Assembly: GCF_900102165.1 (NCBI RefSeq)
Contig: NZ_FNBD01000009.1
Coordinates: forward strand, 98,931 to 162,930
Length of the DNA: 64,000 bases
Source of the DNA: Cellulophaga baltica
Lineage (GTDB): Bacteria; Bacteroidota; Bacteroidia; Flavobacteriales; Flavobacteriaceae
Direction: 5' to 3'
Below, piece after piece: positions 17,358 through 26,950 of this stretch; the first letter of the stretch is position 1, and every line of letters starts with the position of its first letter. The translations under genes and the position numbers were made by a program. Below the pieces are notes generated by a model, which worked only from the letters and a program-made list of their open reading frames with translations, was not told where the DNA came from and searched no databases.

Positions 17358-18999
17358 TTAATGCTTGCCATCTGGGTAAAGGTCATTTGTATACCTGTAA
17401 ACCTCAGCCTTTCCAGTGCCTCTAGCATTTGTAATTTCTACTTTCCATTGTTTTTTTAAGTTAGCGAGCACCTCTGATTGTTGTGGATTGTTTGCTAAAT
17501 TAGAAAGCTCATTGGGGTCGTTTTTTAAATTATATAATTCTTCATATACAGGTTTTTCCCCATGTAAAGGCGCTTCAATATAATCTCGGTAAATGGCAAC
17601 CTGAGGATCGTGCATGCTATATAGCATTTCATTGATTGGAATACCTATTTCTTTCGCATACTTAATTTCTTTTGAGGCAGAGAAGTTGTTGTTTTTGTAA
17701 TACCGAATATATTTCCATTCTTTATTTTGTATCGCCTCACATCTAGGATTTCCAAAATGCGTAGACCAGAGATTTTCTGTGTAGACATAATTACGTACTT
17801 CTGTTGTAGAACCTGTGATTAACGATGAGATATTTTTACCTTGAAAAGTGCTTGGAGGAGTAACTCCAGCCATAGCAAGCATAGTAGGCGCAATATCTAT
17901 GGTTTGCACTAAGGCATCACTCTTCAAGCCTTTTTGCTTTTTAGGTGCTTTAGGGTTAAATACAATAATTGGCACATGGGTAGTTTGTTCATAACAAAGA
18001 GCTTTACCTCCTAAACCTTGTTGCCCCCCAAATAAGCCGTGATCAGAGGTGAAAACAATAATCGTATTTTTATCTAGTTTTAGATCTTTCAGTTTTTTTC
18101 TTAGATTTCCCACCAGTCGGTCAATACCTGTCATTGCCTCTAATTCTCGTATGTAGCGTTCTTTTAATCCTTCTGCAGTATCAACATAATTATATCCTTC
18201 TTGTCTATCTTCAGTTTTAAGCAGGTCAGCAGGTAATTTTGGTGTCTTTATATCTGCTTTAGCGATATAATTTTCAGGTAATGAAAGGTCCAAATTACGA
18301 TACATGGTTTTATAAATAGCATCGTCATCTTCTTTTAATTTAATAGAACGGGTACCCGCACCATGTGGTAAATTAAAATTGATAGATAGCATAAAAGGCT
18401 TGTCTGCAGGTCTGTTTTCTAAAAAATGTAGTGCTCCTTTTAGTTTTCTAGCATTAGGATCTAAGAATTCATCTACTCCTTCATTAATAATTTCTGGCTG
18501 CGTAAAGGCAATAGCATCGTTAAAAATTCGGTGATTGTCTTTCGGGTAAAATCCTAAATGTCCGTGGCCTGCATACCAATAATCAAAACTTTGTTCCATG
18601 TCCGCTATCGTATCCTCCTTCGCCAATGGGAGCATGGTTCTTTCCTACCCAGCCCGTATAGTAACCACTATTTCGTAGTATTACAGGATATGAATTTTCC
18701 CATGCAGTATCGGAAACACTTGTGCCAGAATTAAAATTTACGCCGTGTTTGCGTTCGTATTGGCTTAATAAGATAGATATTCTACTAGGTGTACAAATGG
18801 CACTCGTGACATGGGCATTGGTAAATAAAATACCTTCTTGAGCTATTTTATCAATATTAGGGGTTTGAACTACAGCATTGCCTGTGCACCCTAATAAATC
18901 ATAGGATTGATCATCCGTTAGAATAAAAACAATATTGGGACGTTCTTGTGCTTTTAGTAGCGTAACAAAGAGAAAAAGAATTACAAATATATATTTCAT
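17358..18999 (-). pseudogene. S1 sulfatase broken by a frameshift
   Basis: The first segment (18999 to 18583) has a signal peptide, TDDQ and the maturation motif CTPSR (Cys69), and reads to YDSG before ending out of frame. The second (from about 18600 to 17358) continues exactly where a sulfatase should, at MEQSFDYWYAGHGH, and includes TSDHGLFGGQQG and the C-terminal domain. Relatives usually carry one residue, often Val, between SG and ME. A two-base deletion between 18600 and 18601 therefore explains the break neatly, though a sequencing error would look the same. Restored, it would be about 540 residues. It lies 3 bases after the next sulfatase gene. Confidence 0.8.
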
Positions 19000-19002
19000 G
19001 GT

Positions 19003-20841
19003 TTATATTTTTTTTATGTAAACGTAATAGGCAATATTTGATCGATTTTGAGTGTCAACAAAATTTCCAAAAAATTTAGTTTTACCCGCTTTTAAGTTTA
19101 CCACGAAATCTGCTGAGCTAGCATCTTTTTGAACTTCAGTTTCTAATTTTAATTGATGTTCAAATTCTATAACAGCTTTGGTATACTGCATATTTTTTCC
19201 TTCTGGTATGTTTTTTTCTAATCCAGGAATTTCTGTGGTTGTTATTTTTGGGGTGGTGGTATTGATGCTTAGGTCAGCTTCTATCGGGTATCTTCTAAGT
19301 GCTACTTCGTGCGTGCCTTCTTCCAGAATATCAACACTCCAATACCCACTACCCATCTTACCTTCTCTTATTTGAATTTGATTCCAAGGTTGCATCGTTT
19401 CTTTGCCATGAGTGTCATGAGCAGTAAGGGTAGTAGGATTTTCACTTTTTGACCCTATTTTAAAGTAAATTTTTTCATTAAAATCTTTCGAAACTTGAGT
19501 CCACCATTGCTCATAAAACGCTTTCATTTCATTAACCTTCTCGGGGTTATCAGCAGCAATATTGGTAACCTGACCTATATCTTCGGAAACATCATACAGG
19601 TCTTTTCCATTAATTAAGCGCCAATTAGCTTGCATTACTGCAGAATTCTTCCATTTTCTAGGATTTTGTACCCGTTGAGAATCCGTAATTAGCATTCTAT
19701 CGTTTAGGGTATCTTTTCCTTTTAATAGTGGGGCAATACTTTGGCCGTCCAGTGCCAAATGATCTTTAGGCAATGCGATACCACAGAGGTCTGCAAGTGT
19801 AGGTAGTATATCAATTTGAGCCGTAAGCGTATTAATATCTTTCGGCGTATTAATTTTGCCGTCTTTCCAGTGAATAAAGAAAGGAACTCTATGACCGCCT
19901 TCATATTCACTTCCTTTATGACCACGCATGCCCGCATTATAACCGGTAACTTTTCCTTTTTTATTGTAATATCCTGCTGCAGTACCATTATCACTCATAA
20001 AAATTAAGATGGTATTATCAGCAATATTGAGTTCTTTTAATTTGGTTCGTAGTGTTCCAAAATTATCATCAATATTGGTAATCATCCCATAAAAACGCTT
20101 TTGTGTATCTGCTAAAACAGCCTCATCTAAATCTTTATACAAGCCATAATATTCTGTAGGTACATTGTAAGGACCATGTGGAGCATTGGGAGCTAGATAA
20201 CAGAAAAATGGCTCATCCTTATTCGTTTCAATAAATTTAATAGCTTCGTCAAAAAACACATCGGTACAATATCCTTCGTATTTTTCTGGTTTTCCATTAT
20301 GAAAATAGGTGTCATTAAAGTAGGTGTTATCCCAATAATCAGGGGTTTGTTGTACGCCACCACCGCCATGCATTACCGTTTCTTGGAAACCACGATCTTC
20401 TGGTCTAAACGGATAATTATCACCCAAATGCCATTTTCCAAATCCACCCGTATTATAACCAGCCTCAGCAAACATATTGGCCAACGTTTTTTCATTTTCG
20501 CGTAATAAAGACCATCCGCCAACCGTATGCCAAACCCCAGTACTATTGGCGTATCTCCCAGTCATTAGCCCTGCACGTGTAGGTGCGCATGTAGGTCCTA
20601 CATGGAAATTAGTTAAATGTGAGCTCTCTGTATAAAAAGAATCTATGTTGGGAGTTTTGATGATGTTGTTGCCATGAACACCTAGATCTCCATATCCTTG
20701 ATCATCGGTAATTACAATAATTACATTGGGTTTTGATTTTTCTTCTTTATCTTTTTTGAGCTGTTTTTTATTGGAACAACCTGTCATAAAAATAAAGCTT
20801 AAAATTACAAAGAGAGTTGATTTTACTTTAGAATACCTCAT
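19003..20841 (-). CDS. S1-family arylsulfatase-type lipoprotein
   Basis: This 612-residue protein has a clear lipobox (MTGCS, Cys22). The core contains TDDQG (Asp46/Asp47), the maturation motif CAPTR (Cys85) and MSDNGTAAGYY, all typical of the large arylsulfatase A-like group. A beta-rich C-terminal extension of roughly 130 residues (about 480-612) follows the catalytic domain. It probably desulfates galactan oligosaccharides at the outer membrane or in the periplasm. It lies 18 bases downstream of the GH2 gene and 3 bases before the frameshifted sulfatase, so the three appear co-transcribed. Confidence 0.85.
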   Translation of the reverse strand: MRYSKVKSTLFVILSFIFMTGCSNKKQLKKDKEEKSKPNVIIVITDDQGYGDLGVHGNNIIKTPNIDSFYTESSHLTNFHVGPTCAPTRAGLMTGRYANSTGVWHTVGGWSLLRENEKTLANMFAEAGYNTGGFGKWHLGDNYPFRPEDRGFQETVMHGGGGVQQTPDYWDNTYFNDTYFHNGKPEKYEGYCTDVFFDEAIKFIETNKDEPFFCYLAPNAPHGPYNVPTEYYGLYKDLDEAVLADTQKRFYGMITNIDDNFGTLRTKLKELNIADNTILIFMSDNGTAAGYYNKKGKVTGYNAGMRGHKGSEYEGGHRVPFFIHWKDGKINTPKDINTLTAQIDILPTLADLCGIALPKDHLALDGQSIAPLLKGKDTLNDRMLITDSQRVQNPRKWKNSAVMQANWRLINGKDLYDVSEDIGQVTNIAADNPEKVNEMKAFYEQWWTQVSKDFNEKIYFKIGSKSENPTTLTAHDTHGKETMQPWNQIQIREGKMGSGYWSVDILEEGTHEVALRRYPIEADLSINTTTPKITTTEIPGLEKNIPEGKNMQYTKAVIEFEHQLKLETEVQKDASSADFVVNLKAGKTKFFGNFVDTQNRSNIAYYVYIKKI

Positions 20842-20859
20842 TTTTGAAGTTTAGTTGAT

Positions 20860-23736
20860 TTATTTTATTTGTTTTAAAACGAAACCATTTAGCCAAAGGC
20901 TTCCTTTTTCGATTTTATTTTTAAATTTTAAAATAACAGGATTGGAACCATCTGACACCAAGGTTGAGTTAATAGAAATCGGTTGACGCTCACCGCTACT
21001 ATTATTATCGTAGTAATTTACAATATGATCGTCTGATGTTCTCGTGAAACTACCATCTGCATCATTTACAGTAACTTCTATTTCATTGGTTGATTTAATA
21101 TCCAATTTTCTAGCATGATGAAATGTTTCTAGAACATATGAGCCGGCTTTTAAATTGCTTAATTTAAAATGAATTTCTCCTTTCTCAACAAATAGGCCGT
21201 CTGTACCTACGAAACTTAAATCCCCGAGCATACTTGTCCCATTCCCTAACCAATTTATTTTTTCGTTGGCGCTTATTTCTACTTGGGTATTTGTTTCTTT
21301 AATGGTATAGTTTAAATCATTATTGGTAATTCCTGTCCATTCTTCCCATTCAAATTGTACCAATTGTTTTTCTCCACCAATATCTACCCTGGTAATGGGA
21401 AAATCGTATATCGTTTTTGCAGTATTGGCAATTTCATCGGTATTAAATTTCGCGGTACTAATTGTTGCTTTACCAGACTTTATACCTGTTGCTTTTGCAG
21501 TAACCGTGATAGTGCCAGAGTTGTTGGTTCCTTTCACATAGATAGCTGCAACACCATTATATGCTGGTGCAGGATTTGCATAAATTTTACCATTGTCTAT
21601 TAATTCTCCAGCTCCAGAAACCGAAAACCTAACTTCGTTTTCTGAACTGGTTACAACTTCTCCATTTTCATCTAAAATAGAAGCGTAGACCAATCTTACA
21701 TCTGATCCACCTGCATAGAAAGGTTGGTCAGTAATGTTATACGTCACTTTTAGATGGTGTGGTTTACCTTCTTTCTGTCGTGTAAATTCCGTTACTTTTT
21801 CTCCATTGGTATAACCAACGGCTTTTAAAGTCCCTTCCTTCCAATGGTACTTGAAAGTAAAAGACGGATGATTTAGATTGATTTTGGTTATGTCATTATC
21901 CGGTACCTGTCTCGCCACTAAATTACCGTTGTGGTATAAGGCTACTTCTTGACAATTGCTGAATACACGAATTTTTCCATCTTTAGAAGCCGTTTCATCA
22001 GCAATGTGAACAATAGGCTTTGCCACCAGTTCTGATTGATACCAATAATACACAGGTTTAGGTACTCTGTAAGGTGATAGAACACCGTACGTGGTCATAA
22101 AATCTCGCGACCATTGATCATCTACAATATCAGGTTGCAAGTGATTGTAATCTGCTCCTAACCATGTGATTGCGGCAAAATTGTTTTTATTGCCCTTGTA
22201 ACGAGATATGTGAAATTGATTTACTTCTGAATTAGGAGAACTACCGTGTTCCATAACCATGGTAAAGGCACTCTCGGGAAACTCCGTCCTACGATAATCC
22301 ATAGTGGCATGTACATCTGTAATGCCTTCATTTTTTGGTCCGTCCCATGGGGCAGAGGCAGAGGCGGTCAATCTAAAAGGATCTTCTTCTTTTGCCACGG
22401 TTTGCATTCTAGGCACAGGACCTCTATGATTAATACCAGCTCCCCAAACAATTATAGAAGGGTGATTTCTATGGTTACGAATCATAGTTCTTGTTGCTTT
22501 TTCTAAATTTTCAAACCAAGTATCGCCGCCCCATTCTATCCAGGTAGATGGTTCTTCATAAATAAAGATTCCTAATTCATCACAAGCTTTTATAAAAGCA
22601 TCATCTTGTGTGTAATGAGAAAGCCTTATGATATTCATACCGGCTTTTTTGTATTGTAGAGCTTCGTTGTAATGAAACGAGTTTGGAACGGCATCACCAA
22701 TATTAGGATAACTTTGATGACGGTTTGCTCCAACTAGAAATAAGGGTTCTCCGTTTAATACAAATCCTTTTCCTTTTTCTAAGGCAAACTTTCTGAAACC
22801 AAAAGTGTTTTCAACAAAATCTAATGGTGTTTCATTATCATAGATGACGGAATTTACGCGATATAAATAAGGACTGTCTGGAGACCATAAATGGTAATCA
22901 TCTTCAACAGTAACCGATTGTCTAAATGTGTGGGTACTGTGTGCTTTTATAGTAGATTCAGAAATCACTTTTCTAAGGACTAAACCTTCTTTCGTAATAA
23001 TATTCGTGACAATCTTTGTTTTCTTATCTGCTGCATGATCATTCTTTACCGTAGTTTTAATAGTTACAGTACCATTATGCTTATTTACCGTAGGCGTCGT
23101 AATATGAACACCTGCATCATAATCTTCCCAATTGAAAGTTACATGTACTGGGTTTGTAGTTACCAAATACACATCTCTATACAACCCTCCAAATTTTACA
23201 TAATCTGTTCTATGCGGATCAGGAGCAATAGTCTGGCTATAACTATTATCTGCTTTTATCGCTATCGTATTTTCTTTCCCTAAGGTAACAAAGTCGGTTA
23301 TATCAAAATGAAATGGTACATATCCATTCACCGCGTATTTCCCTACTTTTTTTCCATTAATCCATAATTCTGTGGCATTATGAATTGCTTCAAATTCTAA
23401 ATAAATCTTGTTAGATGGTTTTGCATCAATTTTTATTTTTTTACGATACCAGCTAATATCCCGTAAGAATTTTTCTTGTACCCAGGTTTCTTTAATAATA
23501 TCCATTTCATAGGATACTAGTTGAGAAGTGTGCGGAACAGAAACCTCTTTCCAAGAACGATCATCAAAATCTGTAGCCGTAGGAGTCTGCTCTAGATCTC
23601 CCAAATGAAATTTCCATCCAATGTTTAAGTTTGTTTTTGTTCGGTCACCTGCTTCAAAACCTTGTGGTAATTTTGTGTTTTGACCAAATGTTAATGTGCT
23701 AATGAATAGGCTGAATAATAAATAGTTTAGTTTCAT
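20860..23736 (-). CDS. GH2-family protein lacking the usual acid/base Glu
   Basis: This 958-residue protein is exported (signal peptide to about TFGQ). It has the GH2 order of jelly roll, immunoglobulin-like domain and TIM barrel, then extra C-terminal beta-sandwiches (a big_1-like region and a carbohydrate-binding-like tail). The nucleophile motif MEHGS (Glu496) is present. The acid/base motif, WSIGNE in the three other GH2 proteins of the window, is WGAGIN here, so the catalytic Glu is Asn436. It therefore uses a different proton donor, perhaps His437, or has lost hydrolytic activity. It is the first gene of a unit with two sulfatases. Confidence 0.8.
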   Translation of the reverse strand: MKLNYLLFSLFISTLTFGQNTKLPQGFEAGDRTKTNLNIGWKFHLGDLEQTPTATDFDDRSWKEVSVPHTSQLVSYEMDIIKETWVQEKFLRDISWYRKKIKIDAKPSNKIYLEFEAIHNATELWINGKKVGKYAVNGYVPFHFDITDFVTLGKENTIAIKADNSYSQTIAPDPHRTDYVKFGGLYRDVYLVTTNPVHVTFNWEDYDAGVHITTPTVNKHNGTVTIKTTVKNDHAADKKTKIVTNIITKEGLVLRKVISESTIKAHSTHTFRQSVTVEDDYHLWSPDSPYLYRVNSVIYDNETPLDFVENTFGFRKFALEKGKGFVLNGEPLFLVGANRHQSYPNIGDAVPNSFHYNEALQYKKAGMNIIRLSHYTQDDAFIKACDELGIFIYEEPSTWIEWGGDTWFENLEKATRTMIRNHRNHPSIIVWGAGINHRGPVPRMQTVAKEEDPFRLTASASAPWDGPKNEGITDVHATMDYRRTEFPESAFTMVMEHGSSPNSEVNQFHISRYKGNKNNFAAITWLGADYNHLQPDIVDDQWSRDFMTTYGVLSPYRVPKPVYYWYQSELVAKPIVHIADETASKDGKIRVFSNCQEVALYHNGNLVARQVPDNDITKINLNHPSFTFKYHWKEGTLKAVGYTNGEKVTEFTRQKEGKPHHLKVTYNITDQPFYAGGSDVRLVYASILDENGEVVTSSENEVRFSVSGAGELIDNGKIYANPAPAYNGVAAIYVKGTNNSGTITVTAKATGIKSGKATISTAKFNTDEIANTAKTIYDFPITRVDIGGEKQLVQFEWEEWTGITNNDLNYTIKETNTQVEISANEKINWLGNGTSMLGDLSFVGTDGLFVEKGEIHFKLSNLKAGSYVLETFHHARKLDIKSTNEIEVTVNDADGSFTRTSDDHIVNYYDNNSSGERQPISINSTLVSDGSNPVILKFKNKIEKGSLWLNGFVLKQIK

Positions 23737-23904
23737 TTTAAGTGAGTGAGTTTTGTGGTAATAAAATTATTTATTCTTAAAATGGTACGCCAGTAGAAAT
23801 GTTTGTAAACTTACCACATATGGTTTATTGTGGTTAGATACCTCGTAATCTTGAATATTTTAGTTTGTTTTGGCTTGGAAAATTCAGAATCTAGTGTAAA
23901 AACA

Positions 23905-23938
23905 AAGAAGACTTTGAAATACATTCCAAAGTCTTCTT
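23905..23938 (-). terminator. Intrinsic terminator of the sulfatase-GH2 unit
   Basis: Perfect 12-base arms (AAGAAGACTTTG and CAAAGTCTTCTT) have a ten-base loop. On the minus strand a T-rich stretch (TTTGTTTTTAC) follows the stem. It ends transcripts coming from the sulfatase gene at 23961. Confidence 0.8.
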
Positions 23939-23960
23939 CTCTTATTTAAATTAGCATTAC

Positions 23961-25550
23961 TTATTTTAGTTCTAATTCTTTTATTTCTATAGTGGTTTCT
24001 CCTCTTAATTCTTCATAGGTCGCAATCATCTCTTTAAGTTTTTCTGCATGCGTAACGGCTAAATTAGTTTCCTGCTTGATATCTGTTTTGAGATTGTAGA
24101 GTTGGTATGTATCTGCTATCCCTAATTCTATATCTACCTGGGTGTTTATTGGATTGCCTGTATAAGGCGGAATTAATATCCAGTCGCCACTTCTTAGGGC
24201 TGTTTTTTGACCGGCTTCTAGTACTAGGTTAGTTCTTCCTATTTTAGATTTTCCTAATAGTACATCCATTAGCTCTTCACTATCGCTTGTTGTGATGTCA
24301 CTGCCCGCAAGTTTCGCTAAAGAGTTCAATAAATCAACTTGGCAAACAAGAGCGTCAGAAACACTTGGTGTAATGGTGCCTTTCCAATACGTAATAAAGG
24401 GTACATGCGTTCCTGCATCAAACAAGCTATATTTTCCTCCTCTTAAACCGCCAGCAGGAGTATGGTTGCCTAATTTTTCTACAGCATCATCAAAATAACC
24501 ATCATTTAAGACAGGGCCATTATCACTCGTAAAAACAATTAAAGTGTTTTCCAATATTTTTTCGTCTTCTAATGTTTTTATAAATTCTCCGATAACCCAG
24601 TCAGCTTCAAGAATTACATCGCCACGTGGTCCCATACCAGATGCGCCTAGAAAGCGTGGGTGAGGAGTACGCGGTACATGTGGTTGTTGTAAGGCATAGT
24701 ATAAAAAGAAAGGTTCTTTTTTATGATTCTTGACATAGTCTTTTGCTTTTTCTAGAAAGTGATCGGCCATATCAACATCTTTCCATTTAGCGGTTTCACC
24801 ACCTTTCATAAATCCAATTCTAGGGATACCATTTACAATACTATTATTATGACCATGATGCCACTTCATTTTTAATAACTCAGGATTATCTTTTCCTGTA
24901 GGTTGCCCTTCATAATTTTGCGCATAATCTACTTCGATAGGATCATTAGGATCTAAACCATCTACATGACCATCTTTAATGTATACGGTAGGAACTCGAT
25001 CTTGTGTTGCTGCCATGATGTAAGAATAGTCAAAACCAACTTCGTTAGGACCAGGAGAAACCCGCTCATTCCAATTCACGTGACCTGTTCCTAAACCAAG
25101 ATGCCATTTACCTACAATGCCGGTAGTATAGCCTTGTTGTTTTAGCATTTTAGGAACGGTAGTTTGTTCTGTACTTATAATTAATGGGGCGGTACCAGGT
25201 AATATTTGAGCATCTTTGTTTCTCCAAGGATACACTCCTGTTAAAATACCGTATCGGCTAGGAGTACAGGTTGACGAGGTAGCATAGCCATTGGTGAAAC
25301 GCACTCCGCCATGTGCAAGTTTATCTATATTAGGAGTACTAATTTCTGTTGCGCCATTAGCACTGATATCACCATAACCTAAGTCATCTAAGTAAATTAC
25401 CACAATATTAGGTTTTGAAGAAGCCTCTTTTACTTCGGTAGTAGCTGTTTCCTTTTTTTTATTCTCTTGTTTGCAGCTAAAGGTACAGACGATTAAAAGC
25501 AATAAACCAAGTTTTAAAAAAATGTTTTTAGAGATTGAATGTGATGTCAT
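23961..25550 (-). CDS. S1-family sulfatase lipoprotein
   Basis: This 529-residue protein has a lipobox (TFSC, Cys26) and a charged linker rich in Lys and Glu, then the sulfatase core from SKPNIVVIYLDD. Metal Asp55/Asp56, the maturation motif CTPSR (Cys95) and TSDNGPV are all intact. GNHTPAGGLRGGKYSLFDAGTHVPF is the expected substrate-pocket loop. It resembles 6-sulfo-sugar-type arylsulfatases in layout, but the position specificity is a guess. It is the last gene of the 30975-23961 unit, 7 bases after the previous sulfatase. Confidence 0.86.
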   Translation of the reverse strand: MTSHSISKNIFLKLGLLLLIVCTFSCKQENKKKETATTEVKEASSKPNIVVIYLDDLGYGDISANGATEISTPNIDKLAHGGVRFTNGYATSSTCTPSRYGILTGVYPWRNKDAQILPGTAPLIISTEQTTVPKMLKQQGYTTGIVGKWHLGLGTGHVNWNERVSPGPNEVGFDYSYIMAATQDRVPTVYIKDGHVDGLDPNDPIEVDYAQNYEGQPTGKDNPELLKMKWHHGHNNSIVNGIPRIGFMKGGETAKWKDVDMADHFLEKAKDYVKNHKKEPFFLYYALQQPHVPRTPHPRFLGASGMGPRGDVILEADWVIGEFIKTLEDEKILENTLIVFTSDNGPVLNDGYFDDAVEKLGNHTPAGGLRGGKYSLFDAGTHVPFITYWKGTITPSVSDALVCQVDLLNSLAKLAGSDITTSDSEELMDVLLGKSKIGRTNLVLEAGQKTALRSGDWILIPPYTGNPINTQVDIELGIADTYQLYNLKTDIKQETNLAVTHAEKLKEMIATYEELRGETTIEIKELELK

Positions 25551-25557
25551 TGGTCTG

Positions 25558-26949
25558 TTATTTTATTTTTTTGTTTAGTGATTTGTTTCTGTTTCCTTGC
25601 CATTTTCTGTCTTCTTTAAGGACATTTTCTGCATGTGGATCTAACCAACCTGGAGCTATGTTTTTGGCATCCCATTTTTTGTAGGCTTTTTCTAAGGCGA
25701 CTATAATTTCAGGGTTTTCATTTGAAATATCATAGCGTTCCAGATGATCTTTTTCAAGATCAAAAAGTAAGGTTTTGTTCTTATAAGCACTCTTGTAGAG
25801 CTTGTAATTGCCTTTTCTAACGGCATATTCAAAGTTTCCTGATGATCTCCAAAACAAGGTTTCATGAGGAATTTCTTGTGTTTTCTGTAGAATGAAAGGA
25901 AGTAAGTCTACTCCGTCTAACTGGCTTTCTTTTTTTGCTTTACCGCCAGCTGCATTTAAAAATGTAGGGAATAAATCTAAGGAAGATATTGGTTTATTAT
26001 AGGTGTATTTTTCTTTTATTTTTTTAGGCCAAGTGATAAAGAATGGCACTTTAATTCCGCCTTCAAATAGCATGCCTTTGTGGCCTCTATAAGGTTTATT
26101 ATCGGCATGTTCTATTCTCCCTCCATTATCACTTAAAAATACCAGAATGGTGTTTTCTTTTAAACCGTTAGCACTTAATGTAGAATCTATTTTACCAACA
26201 TTAGCATCTACAGCATTAACCATAGCAGCATATATACTTCTACCAGCATATTCTATATGTTTGGTTTTTTCAAGGTATTCTTTTGTTGCTTGATCTGGGG
26301 CATGAGGTGCATTATAGGCAAGGTACATGAAAAAAGGTTTCTTATCTTTTTTGGTAATAAAACTAATGGCTTCAGTTGTGAAGTCATCAGTCAAATAGGT
26401 TAATTCCTCTTCGGGTACCACCTTTCTATTTCTATAAATTGTCTGAATTTCATTTTTAGATTCGCCCCAATAATTCATACCGCCTCCAGGAAAACCAAAC
26501 CAGTGATCAAAACCTTGTGCTGGTGGATACAAATCTGGATGGTCTCCCAAGTGCCATTTTCCAATTGCACTGGTTCTATATCCTTGTTCTTTCAAGGCTT
26601 CGGAAATCATTTTTTCTGATAATGGTGTGCCTACAGTAGCATCATTTTTTCCATCATAGGGCATATTACAATCATGGCCAAAACGTGCTTGGCAGCGGCC
26701 AGTTAATAACCCTGCTCTCGAAGGACTACAATACGGATGTGATACATATCCGTTAGAAAAAATAGCACCTTCAGAAGCTAGTCTGTCTAAATTTGGTGTA
26801 GGTATATCTGTTGCTCCGTTAAAGCCAACATCTGCCCATCCTTGATCATCTGTGAGAATCACTATAATATTAGGTTGTTCTTGCCCATTGGTCTTCAGGA
26901 CAAAACTGAGTACAGCACATAGCAATATAATTTTTTTGTAGGATATCAT
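25558..26949 (-). CDS. S1-family sulfatase
   Basis: This 463-residue protein has a signal peptide ending near TNGQ. The core has TDDQGWAD (Asp34/Asp35), CSPSR (Cys74), LSDNGGRIEHADN and YRGHKGMLFEGGIKVP, all motifs of an intact formylglycine sulfatase. It resembles the sulfatase at 55207-56610 (shared SPSRAGLLTG and LDLFPTFL motifs and similar length), so the two are probably the same subfamily. The gene starts 1 base after the GH2 stop, suggesting linked expression and stepwise action of sulfatase and galactosidase on the same oligosaccharide. Confidence 0.86.
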   Translation of the reverse strand: MISYKKIILLCAVLSFVLKTNGQEQPNIIVILTDDQGWADVGFNGATDIPTPNLDRLASEGAIFSNGYVSHPYCSPSRAGLLTGRCQARFGHDCNMPYDGKNDATVGTPLSEKMISEALKEQGYRTSAIGKWHLGDHPDLYPPAQGFDHWFGFPGGGMNYWGESKNEIQTIYRNRKVVPEEELTYLTDDFTTEAISFITKKDKKPFFMYLAYNAPHAPDQATKEYLEKTKHIEYAGRSIYAAMVNAVDANVGKIDSTLSANGLKENTILVFLSDNGGRIEHADNKPYRGHKGMLFEGGIKVPFFITWPKKIKEKYTYNKPISSLDLFPTFLNAAGGKAKKESQLDGVDLLPFILQKTQEIPHETLFWRSSGNFEYAVRKGNYKLYKSAYKNKTLLFDLEKDHLERYDISNENPEIIVALEKAYKKWDAKNIAPGWLDPHAENVLKEDRKWQGNRNKSLNKKIK

Positions 26950-26950
26950 T

